A stretch of 64,000 bases of DNA from Mesobacterium_A hydrothermale (GTDB taxonomy: Bacteria; Pseudomonadota; Alphaproteobacteria; Rhodobacterales; Rhodobacteraceae). Position 1 is the stretch's first letter; every line of letters starts with the position of its first letter. Under the pieces are notes generated by a model. It ran no database searches and was not told the origin of the DNA. It saw nothing but the letters and a program-made list of their open reading frames with translations. Where the stretch lies: assembly GCF_035818635.1 (NCBI RefSeq), contig NZ_JAYLLH010000009.1, positions 1-64,000 of the forward strand, given 5' to 3'. Shown here piece after piece: positions 53,137 through 61,105 of this stretch. The translations under genes and the position numbers were made by a program.

Positions 53137-54138
53137 ATGCGTCTTTTGACCATCATCCTGAACTATCGCACCGCCGACATGACCGTGAGATCGGTGCAGG
53201 CGGCGCTTGGTGCCATGCACGGGCTGGACGGCGAAATCACCGTGGTCGACAACGATTCCGGTGATGGATCGTTCGAGACGATTCAGGCCAGGCTTGCCGC
53301 TGCCGACTGGGCACAGGAGCGCATGATCCGGGTGATCCAGTCGGGCCGCAACGGCGGGTTCGGGGCAGGCAACAACGTGGGCATCCGCGCCGGTCTGTCG
53401 GACGGAACCAAGCCTGATTACGTCTATATCCTGAACTCGGATGCGTTTCCCCAGCCCGACGCGATCCGCAAGTTGATCGCCCATCTGGATAGCCATCCCG
53501 AAGCAGGGTTTGCCGGCAGCTATATCTATGGCGACGATGACGAGCCGCACATGACCCAGTTCCGTTTTCCCTGTGCGCTGGGCGAACTGGAAGGCGCGGC
53601 CAGAACCGGGCCGATTTCACGCCTGTTGAAAAATCACGCCATGCCGATCCCGATCCCTCAGGAAACCTGCCGGGTGGACTGGTTGGCGGGCGCGTCGATG
53701 CTGATGCGGCAATCGGTGCTGGATGACATCGGGCTGTTTGACGAAACGTTTTTTCTGTATTTCGAAGAAACCGATCTGAGCCTGCGCGCCCTGCGCGCCG
53801 GGCACGAAACCCATTTCGTGCGCGACAGTGAAGTGATGCACATCGGATCGGTGTCCACCGGAATGCGGCAATGGACGCGGATCCCGGTCTATTGGCTCGA
53901 CAGCCGGTGGCACTACTACACAAAGAACCACGGCCGCGCCTATGCCGTGTGGGCCACAACGCTGCGCCTGTTGGGCGAAGGCATTTGGCAAGTGCGCCGC
54001 ATCCTGCAACGCAAGGCCGCCGCAGGCCCCGATCATTTTTCGCGCGACCTGATCGCGCATCACCTGAAGGCCTTGTTCCGGCCTTTACCCGGCCGCCCCC
54101 GCATCCCGAGAGCGACCCAGCCGATGAAAGTGGAGTAA
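53137..54138 (+). CDS. Glycosyltransferase family 2, rhamnosyltransferase-like
   Basis: A 333-aa GT-A glycosyltransferase between the PKS and NRPS genes, four bases from each. TIILNYRTADMTVRSV, VVDNDSGDGS and the DxD-like LNSDAFPQPDA form the nucleotide-sugar site. GASMLMRQSVLDDIGLFDETFFLYFEETDLSLR is the acceptor-side motif of rhamnosyltransferases. Its place inside a biosynthetic operon implies that the PKS-NRPS product, or the polysaccharide that carries it, is glycosylated. Confidence 0.88.
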   Translation: MRLLTIILNYRTADMTVRSVQAALGAMHGLDGEITVVDNDSGDGSFETIQARLAAADWAQERMIRVIQSGRNGGFGAGNNVGIRAGLSDGTKPDYVYILNSDAFPQPDAIRKLIAHLDSHPEAGFAGSYIYGDDDEPHMTQFRFPCALGELEGAARTGPISRLLKNHAMPIPIPQETCRVDWLAGASMLMRQSVLDDIGLFDETFFLYFEETDLSLRALRAGHETHFVRDSEVMHIGSVSTGMRQWTRIPVYWLDSRWHYYTKNHGRAYAVWATTLRLLGEGIWQVRRILQRKAAAGPDHFSRDLIAHHLKALFRPLPGRPRIPRATQPMKVE

Positions 54139-54142
54139 CCTT

Positions 54143-57100
54143 ATGGCCATGTTTTCCTCTGTCGTGATGGGCAATGAAAGCCTGTTGATCGAATGCAGCA
54201 AAAAGCTGTTGGCACGGGGCCATGTCATCAAGGCGGTCGTCACCCGCTGCCCCGAGATCACCAAGTGGGCAGAGGGACACTCGCTGCCGGTACTCGCCCC
54301 CGGTGCTGATCTGGGCGACCGCCTGGAAGGCGGGTTCGACTGGTTTTTCTCGATCGCCAACCTTGCGATCATCCCCGACGCCGTGCTGGCCAAGCCGCTG
54401 AAAGGCGCGATCAATTTCCACGACGGGCCGCTGCCGAAACACGCCGGTCTGAACGCGCCGGTCTGGGCGCTGATCGAAGGCGAAACGGAACACGGCGTCA
54501 CATGGCACATGATCGAGGGCGGCGTGGACGAAGGTCGCATCGTGGCACAGCAGCGCTTTGCCATAGATGCGGGCGACACCGCGCTGACCCTGAACACCAA
54601 GGCCTATGAGGCCGGGCTGAACAGCTTTGGCGACGTGATCGACGCATTGGAAAACCCGGCTTTTACCCCGGTGGCGCAGGACCTGGGCCAACGCAGCTAT
54701 CACGCCCGCGCCGACCGCCCCTCGGCCGGGGGCTGCCTTGATCTGACCCGCCCCGCGGCAGAGCTGGACCGGATGATCCGGGCGCTGGATCACGCGACGT
54801 ACTGGAACCCGCTGTGCACCCCGAAACTTTGGTTGGGCGACCGGATCTGGTCGATCGGAGCCGCGCGTGTCATCGACACCCATGCCGAACCCGGCACCGT
54901 GACCGAGGCCGGCAAGGACCGGCTGGTGGTAACCTGCGGTACGGGCGCACTGGCGCTGTCGGGTCTGACGACGCTGGACGGCCAGCCGGTGAACCCGTCA
55001 ACGCAACTGTCGCGCGGGGAAATCCTGCCGCTGCAGTCCGCGCAGGTGACGGCGGCAATGGATGTCGCGACCGAAGTAACCGCCCCGCATGATGCCTGGT
55101 GGCGCAAGCGTTTGGCCACGCTCAACCCCGCCGCCATCGGGACCGACAAGCAGGACCAGGGCGATTTTCAAACCATCCCGCTGAACACCGCGACCGATCC
55201 GGCGCGGATCGCCGTCTGGGCGATGCAACTGGCGCAGATGGATGCTTGCGATCTGGCCTTTGCCGATGAACGGCTGGCTGATCTGGCAGGCACCGGGCTG
55301 ATCGCGCACTGGATGCCGCTTTCGGTTTCGAAAGACGGCACGCTTGCCGATCTGGCCGCACGGCTGAACACCGATCTGGCCATGTTGGACAAACGCGTGG
55401 GCTTTGCCCGAGACTTGGCGTTGCGGGACCGGTCGCTGACCCTGTCGGTGCCGCCACGCATCGGTCTGTCGCAAGCGGCAGGGACGATCCCCGGCACCAC
55501 GCTGACCGTGGAACTGACCGACACCGGCGCACTGCTGCATTTCGACGCCACGCGCGTGCCGGACATGCTGGCGCGCCTGATGACCGCCCGCCTTGAACGG
55601 CTGGCAGAGGCCGACATGACCCAGCCACTGGCCACGGTGCCGAACCTGTCCGAAGTCGAGCGCCAGATGGTGCTGAACGACTGGAACGCAACCGATGTCG
55701 CGCTGGATGGCCCGCAAACCATGCCCGCCCTGTTCGAAGCGCAGGTTGCCCGCACCCCCGATGCCCCCGCTCTGGTGTTCGAGGCCCTGACGCTGAGCTA
55801 TGCCGAGTTGAACGCCCGCGCCAACCGCGTCGCGCACACGCTCCGCGGCATGGGTGTCGGCCCGGATGAGGTGGTGGGCCTGCATTGTGCCCGGTCCGCC
55901 GACCTTCTGATCGGCGCGCTGGGCATCCTGAAGGCTGGCGGCGCTTACCTGCCACTGGATCCGGCCTATCCCGCCGACCGGCTGGAACATTACGTCGCCG
56001 ACAGCGGAGCCAAGGTGATCGTCAGCCAATCCGCCATTGCCCGCAGCCTGCCAGCCCATGGTGCGCAGGTTCTGGAAATCGACAGCGATCCGCGCATTGC
56101 ACAGGCCTCTGACCAGACCCCCGACAGCGGGGTGACGACGGACAATCTGGCCTATCTTATCTACACCTCCGGTTCGACCGGCACCCCCAAGGGCGTGATG
56201 GTCGAACACGGAAACGTCGCCAATTTCTTTGCCGGGATGGACCCGGTGGTGCCCCACGACACGCCCGGCACCTGGCTGGCGGTAACCAGCCTGTCCTTCG
56301 ACATTTCCGTGCTGGAGCTGTTCTGGACCACGGCGCGCGGGTTCAAGGTGGTGATCACCAGCGACGAAGATCGCGGAATGATATCCAACGGCCACGTGCC
56401 GGTCAGCGACACCCACATGGATTTCTCGCTGTACTATTGGGGCAATGACGACGGCGTGGGCCGCGACAAGTACCGCACCCTGCTGGAAGGCGCGAAATTT
56501 GCCGATGCACATGGATTCAGCGCCGTCTGGACACCCGAACGCCACTTCCACGCTTTTGGCGGGCCGTACCCGAACCCGTCGGTGACCGGGGCCGCCGTCG
56601 CCGCAGTCACACGCAATATCGGTGTGCGGTCGGGGTCGGTCGTGGCCCCCCTGCACCATCCCGCCCGGATCGCCGAGGAATGGGCGGTGATCGACAACCT
56701 GACAAATGGCCGGGCCGGCTTGGCCGTCGCCAGTGGCTGGCAGCCGGACGATTTCGTGCTGCGCCCGGAAAACACCCCGCCCAACAACCGCGCCGCGCTG
56801 ACCGATTCGATCAACAAGGTGCGTGACCTGTGGGCCGGCAAACCCGTCGCCTTTCCCCGCGCCGACGGCACCCTGCACGAGGTCGTCACCCAACCCCGCC
56901 CGGTCAGCACGCATCTGCCGATCTGGATGACCATCGCGGGCAACCCCGACACCTGGCGCCAGGCTGGCAAGATGGGGTGCAACGTGCTGACCCACCTTCT
57001 GGGCCAGTCGATCGAAGACGTGGCGGGGATGATCAAGGTCTACCACGAGGAACTGCGCAACGCGGGGCATGACCCGAAGAATTTTAACGTCGCGCTGATG

Positions 57101-58762
57101 CTGCACACCTGTCTGGCCGACACCCGGGACGAAGCGCGCGAACGCGCCCGCGAACCGATGAAGGATTACCTGCGTTCGGCTGCCGGGTTGATCAAGCAAT
57201 ACGCCTGGGCCTTCCCGGCGTTCAAGCGGCCCAAAGGTGTGAACAATGCCTTCGACCTGCAACTGGACGTGCTGGAAGACGGCGAACTGGACGAGATCCT
57301 GAACTTTGCCTTCGAGCGTTATTTCAATGACAGTGGCCTGTTCGGCACGGTCGACGATGCGCTGGCGCGGACCGAACAGCTGAAGGCCATCGGGGTCACG
57401 GAAATCGCCTGCCTGATCGACTATGGTATCTCTGCGGACGAGGTTCTGAACAGCCTGCCATTGCTGGCGCAGGTGGTGAAACAGGCCAACGCCGGGGCCG
57501 GCTTGCCGGACGACGATTTTTCCATCGCGGCACAGATCCAGCGGCACAACGTGACCCACATGCAGTGCACCCCCTCGATGGCCCGCATGATCGCCATGAA
57601 CGACGAAGCCCGCGCCGCCCTGCGCAAGGTCAACCACATCTTCCTGGGCGGCGAAGCCTTGCCCGGTGGGTTGGTGCGGGAACTGGCCACGCTGACCGAC
57701 GCGACCGTGACCAACATGTATGGCCCCACCGAAACGACGATCTGGTCGTCGACCGAACAGGCGGATGCATCCGAAGTGACGGTGAACGTCGGCCTGCCCA
57801 TCGCCAATACCCAGATGTACGTTCTGGATGACGCGATGCAGCCCTGCCCCGTCGGCGTGGCGGGCAATCTGTGGATCGGCGGCAAGGGCGTCACCCGAGG
57901 CTATTGGAACCGGCCAGACATGACCGCAGAGCGGTTTGTCGAAAACCCGTTCCATGGCGGGCGGATGTACCTGACCGGCGATCTTGTCGTTCGGCGTGCC
58001 GACGGCAAGCTGGATTTCATCGGCCGGGCCGACAACCAGGTGAAACTGCGCGGCTACCGCATCGAACTGGGTGAAATCGAAGCCGCACTGGAAAGCCAGA
58101 CTGGCATCCAGCAGGCGGTGGTGATCGTGCGCGAAGACCTCCCCGGCGATAAACGCCTGGTGGCCTATGTCACCGCGCAGATGGACGTGGACGAAAAAGC
58201 GATGCGCGCCGCGCTGTCGCAGGGCTTGCCTTTCCACATGATCCCGCAGCGCTACGTCCGGATGGATGCGTTCCCGCTGACCCCCAACCGCAAGATCGAC
58301 CGCAAGGCGCTGCCCGCGCCGCAGGCGGTGACCGTCGCCGCAAAACCGGTCGAGGTGGCCCGGAACGTGGTTGACCCTGCACCGGCAGTCGCCTCCGGCC
58401 AAAGCGATGCACAGGTCATGGCCGGCGTGGCAGAGATCTGGGCCGGGGTTCTGGGTGAAAAGCCAGCTTCGGCACGCGACAACTTCTTTGATCTTGGGGG
58501 GCATTCGCTGTTGGCCGTGCAGGCACACCGCGGATTGCGCGACCGGTTCGGGGCGCAGGGGCTGACGATCACCGACATCTTCCGCTTTCCGACGCTGGAA
58601 GGCATCGCCGGACGGATCACCGCGCTGACAGGCGGCACCCCCGTCGCCACACCCGCCACGCCAAAGGCAGAGCCCGCGGAACCGGCGCAAAACACCCGCG
58701 CCCTGTCGCGAGCCGAGGCCATGAACCGTCGCAAGGCGATGCGCGCCAAGCGGAGCGCCTGA
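54143..58762 (+). CDS. NRPS: formyltransferase, adenylation with inserted LLM monooxygenase, PCP
   Basis: A 1539-aa protein. Residues 1-300 are a methionyl-tRNA-formyltransferase-like domain (NFHDGPLPKHAG, GGVDEGRI). About 305-510 resembles the C-terminal half of a condensation domain, with no HHxxxDG, so probably inactive. Adenylation starts near 526 (A3 IYTSGSTGTPKG, about 673; A4 FDISVLELF, 720). It is interrupted by an FMN luciferase-like monooxygenase (about 759-1125, MupA/Atu3671 type) and resumes at A5 (NMYGPTETTIW, 1191). PCP serine is Ser1455. My manual pocket reading is DILQFGMIWK, close to the glycine code DILQLGLIWK. Predicted: activates glycine, oxidises it on the carrier and formylates it. 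Confidence 0.88.
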   Translation: MAMFSSVVMGNESLLIECSKKLLARGHVIKAVVTRCPEITKWAEGHSLPVLAPGADLGDRLEGGFDWFFSIANLAIIPDAVLAKPLKGAINFHDGPLPKHAGLNAPVWALIEGETEHGVTWHMIEGGVDEGRIVAQQRFAIDAGDTALTLNTKAYEAGLNSFGDVIDALENPAFTPVAQDLGQRSYHARADRPSAGGCLDLTRPAAELDRMIRALDHATYWNPLCTPKLWLGDRIWSIGAARVIDTHAEPGTVTEAGKDRLVVTCGTGALALSGLTTLDGQPVNPSTQLSRGEILPLQSAQVTAAMDVATEVTAPHDAWWRKRLATLNPAAIGTDKQDQGDFQTIPLNTATDPARIAVWAMQLAQMDACDLAFADERLADLAGTGLIAHWMPLSVSKDGTLADLAARLNTDLAMLDKRVGFARDLALRDRSLTLSVPPRIGLSQAAGTIPGTTLTVELTDTGALLHFDATRVPDMLARLMTARLERLAEADMTQPLATVPNLSEVERQMVLNDWNATDVALDGPQTMPALFEAQVARTPDAPALVFEALTLSYAELNARANRVAHTLRGMGVGPDEVVGLHCARSADLLIGALGILKAGGAYLPLDPAYPADRLEHYVADSGAKVIVSQSAIARSLPAHGAQVLEIDSDPRIAQASDQTPDSGVTTDNLAYLIYTSGSTGTPKGVMVEHGNVANFFAGMDPVVPHDTPGTWLAVTSLSFDISVLELFWTTARGFKVVITSDEDRGMISNGHVPVSDTHMDFSLYYWGNDDGVGRDKYRTLLEGAKFADAHGFSAVWTPERHFHAFGGPYPNPSVTGAAVAAVTRNIGVRSGSVVAPLHHPARIAEEWAVIDNLTNGRAGLAVASGWQPDDFVLRPENTPPNNRAALTDSINKVRDLWAGKPVAFPRADGTLHEVVTQPRPVSTHLPIWMTIAGNPDTWRQAGKMGCNVLTHLLGQSIEDVAGMIKVYHEELRNAGHDPKNFNVALMLHTCLADTRDEARERAREPMKDYLRSAAGLIKQYAWAFPAFKRPKGVNNAFDLQLDVLEDGELDEILNFAFERYFNDSGLFGTVDDALARTEQLKAIGVTEIACLIDYGISADEVLNSLPLLAQVVKQANAGAGLPDDDFSIAAQIQRHNVTHMQCTPSMARMIAMNDEARAALRKVNHIFLGGEALPGGLVRELATLTDATVTNMYGPTETTIWSSTEQADASEVTVNVGLPIANTQMYVLDDAMQPCPVGVAGNLWIGGKGVTRGYWNRPDMTAERFVENPFHGGRMYLTGDLVVRRADGKLDFIGRADNQVKLRGYRIELGEIEAALESQTGIQQAVVIVREDLPGDKRLVAYVTAQMDVDEKAMRAALSQGLPFHMIPQRYVRMDAFPLTPNRKIDRKALPAPQAVTVAAKPVEVARNVVDPAPAVASGQSDAQVMAGVAEIWAGVLGEKPASARDNFFDLGGHSLLAVQAHRGLRDRFGAQGLTITDIFRFPTLEGIAGRITALTGGTPVATPATPKAEPAEPAQNTRALSRAEAMNRRKAMRAKRSA

Positions 58763-58767
58763 CCGAA

Positions 58768-59469
58768 ATGAGCCTGCACGGGTTGCAAAGACTGCTGGGC
58801 GAAATCGAGCCTGACCTGTCCCCGGTGTTCTGCACCGGGGCGGCAGACCCGCACGAGGACGACGACGGTCTTTATCCGATCGAGGCCGCGGCGGTGGTTC
58901 GCGCCGTCGACAAGCGGCGGCGTGAATTTGCCGCCGGGCGCCGCGCCGCACGTTGCGCGATGCGCAAGATGGGCCATGCTCCGCAGCCGGTGCCCGCAGG
59001 CGACGACCGCGCCCCGGTCTGGCCCAGGGGGCTTGCCGGCAGCATCAGCCACACCGATTTCGCCGCACTTGGGATCGTGTCGTGTCAGGCCGAAACCCGC
59101 ACTGTGGGCGTCGATATCGAAGCCGATCAACCCATTGATCCGGCTCTGGTCCCTGAAATCTGTACGCCCGAGGAGTTGGACATTGGCGCCCCGGACGACC
59201 TGACCGCCGCCCGTCGCATCTTCAGTGCCAAGGAAGCCGCCTACAAGGCACAGTTCCCGCTGACGGCCACGATCTTCGGGTTCGACGGCCTGCATATCAG
59301 CGCGCTTGACGCCACCACGCTGGAGGCGCGTTTCACCCGTGATGTGCCGCCGTTCCGGGCTGGTGACGTGCTGACCGTCCGGCAATGGGCCCGCCACGGC
59401 GTGATCCTGTCGCTTTGCGCGCTGCCCGGCCTGCCCTGTTCGGTGGATAATCCCGGAGCGTTCGCATAA
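58768..59469 (+). CDS. 4'-phosphopantetheinyl transferase, EntD/Sfp type
   Basis: A 233-aa enzyme that loads the phosphopantetheine arm onto carrier proteins such as Ser1809 of the PKS and Ser1455 of the NRPS. Motifs GSISHT, VGVDIE and FSAKEAAYK are all present in order. The ATG is five bases after the NRPS stop, making it the fourth gene of the operon. Its presence makes the cluster self-sufficient for carrier activation. Confidence 0.93.
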   Translation: MSLHGLQRLLGEIEPDLSPVFCTGAADPHEDDDGLYPIEAAAVVRAVDKRRREFAAGRRAARCAMRKMGHAPQPVPAGDDRAPVWPRGLAGSISHTDFAALGIVSCQAETRTVGVDIEADQPIDPALVPEICTPEELDIGAPDDLTAARRIFSAKEAAYKAQFPLTATIFGFDGLHISALDATTLEARFTRDVPPFRAGDVLTVRQWARHGVILSLCALPGLPCSVDNPGAFA

Positions 59470-59601
59470 TGACGCGCCCTTGCCATCGGATTTGCATAGT
59501 TTCCTGCGATGTCAGGGATGTGAATGGTAACAAAAAAGATGATCGTCTAGGGTTTCAGCCTTGCGCAACACCCGGGGAACGGTCCGAGCAGGAGTGATCT
59601 G

Positions 59602-60927
59602 ATGAATTCGCTGCAATCGCTTGAAGAGATCTTCTCGGCGCTGAAACGGCGCGTCGTCATGATGGCTGTCATCGTGATCGTCGGCTGCGTGGCATCGGTC
59701 TTTTTTGCGCTCAAACAGACCAAGGAATATCAGGCCACCGCCGTGGTGCAGATCGAGGCTCCCGAGGTCACCGAATCGCTTGCAGGGGCCGCCGCCGCGC
59801 GCAACGACGCGATGCAACGGGTGAAGCTGATCGAACAGCGACTGATGTCGCGGGACAACATGGTTCAGGTCATGGAGAAACATGGCCTATTTTCCGAAGA
59901 CCCGTCGATGTCGATCAACGAACGCGTCGGCCTTCTGCGCGGCGCGGTCAGCATTGAACAGATTCTGACCACCGCACAGGCCTGGATGCCGGGCGGCGTG
60001 CCCTCGGGGCTGATCATCAACGTCCGGCTGAACGATCCGGCCAAGGCCCGTGACGTGGCCAACGACCTGATGTATTCCGTCATCGAAAGCTCTCGCCAAC
60101 GCGGGATCGAGGCGGCGCAGGCCGGGATGGAACTGCTGACCACCGAAGAAAACCGCGTCGCGACCGAAATCGACGACCTGGAAGCCCGGATTGCCGCCTT
60201 CAAGCGTGAAAACGCCGGGTTCCTGGCTGCCGGTATCGCCGTGCTGCGCGACGAGCTGGGCGAGTTGCGCGAAAGCCTGACGAATCTTGAAAAAGAGCTG
60301 GTCGGACTGGAAAGCGGCTCGACCCGTCGCAGCGCCGCCACCGATCAGAAGGTCACACTGCTGCAAGACCAAAAGCAGGTCATCACCAACCGCATTACCG
60401 AGATCGAAACGATCATCGCGACCTCGCCCGCGGTCGAACGCGACCTGAACGCGCTGGAACGAGAACTGAAGCGCAAGCAAGACCAGTATTCCGTCATCAC
60501 CCGCCGCAAGGCCGAGGCAGAGACCGCCGTCCTGCTGGAAGAGCGCCAGCAAGGGTCTCGGTTCGAAGTGCTGGAAACCGCGCTGCTGCCGGAATACCCG
60601 GTCAGCCGCAGCCGCAAGTCGATTGCCATGATGGGCGGCGCGGCGTCTGTGATGCTGGCGATGGGCATCGCGCTGATGCTGGAATTCCTGAATCCCGCCA
60701 TCCGCACCCCGTCGCAAATGGAACGCGCCTTGGGCATTCAGCCGGTGGTCGCCGTGCCGCGGCTTTCGACCAGTGGTGAACGTCTGCGGCGCAAGCTGTT
60801 GGGCGTGGCCGGGGTCGGGGCATTGCTGTTGGCGATCCCGCTTGCGATCAAGCTGTTTGCCGACAAGCTGGGGCTGGGCGATCTGAACCTGTTCCAGCGC
60901 GGCGGCGCCGTCGATGGCGGCCGCTAG
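59602..60927 (+). CDS. Polysaccharide chain-length/co-polymerase protein (Wzz/GumC type)
   Basis: A 441-aa inner-membrane protein. TM1 is at about 19-39 and a long periplasmic coiled coil covers about 45-340. TM2 is near 350-370, with the PxxP-type EYPVSRSRKS before it. An extra hydrophobic segment near 397-417 (LLGVAGVGALLLAIPLAIKL) comes close to the C-terminus. It lacks a fused kinase, so a separate kinase is expected; the BY-kinase-like gene is convergent next door. AGGAG lies before the ATG. It would set chain length and link to the outer-membrane export lipoprotein. Confidence 0.88.
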   Translation: MNSLQSLEEIFSALKRRVVMMAVIVIVGCVASVFFALKQTKEYQATAVVQIEAPEVTESLAGAAAARNDAMQRVKLIEQRLMSRDNMVQVMEKHGLFSEDPSMSINERVGLLRGAVSIEQILTTAQAWMPGGVPSGLIINVRLNDPAKARDVANDLMYSVIESSRQRGIEAAQAGMELLTTEENRVATEIDDLEARIAAFKRENAGFLAAGIAVLRDELGELRESLTNLEKELVGLESGSTRRSAATDQKVTLLQDQKQVITNRITEIETIIATSPAVERDLNALERELKRKQDQYSVITRRKAEAETAVLLEERQQGSRFEVLETALLPEYPVSRSRKSIAMMGGAASVMLAMGIALMLEFLNPAIRTPSQMERALGIQPVVAVPRLSTSGERLRRKLLGVAGVGALLLAIPLAIKLFADKLGLGDLNLFQRGGAVDGGR

Positions 60928-60957
60928 GCACCCCTGATCCACAATCGAGACTCGCGC

Positions 60958-61077
60958 AAGCCCGGCCCCGTGCCGGGCTTCGTCGTGTCTGGCGGGCCGC
61001 TGGCGGATGCCCGGCGCCTTGCCACGCCCCCACCACCACCCGCAACAACGCCAAAGGGCCGCACGATGGCGGCCCTT
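60958..61077. terminator. Convergent terminator region
   Basis: Two stems lie between convergent genes. AAGCCCGGC/GCCGGGCTT has arms 60958-60966 and 60972-60980 and follows the Wzz gene. AAGGGCCGC/GCGGCCCTT has arms 61054-61062 and 61069-61077 and follows the kinase gene. Neither has a strong T run, so termination efficiency is uncertain. Confidence 0.55.
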
Positions 61078-61105
61078 GGTGCGGTTTGTGACGGTCAGGA
61101 CAGGC

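Noticed and set aside
54998..58951. A 1317-codon open frame on the minus strand opposite the NRPS gene
   Set aside because: Its translation is rich in His, Arg, Gln and Gly, has no family motif and mirrors codon bias of the true gene. Such antisense frames also occur opposite the PKS (50164-53550) and the secreted protein (40041-42743).
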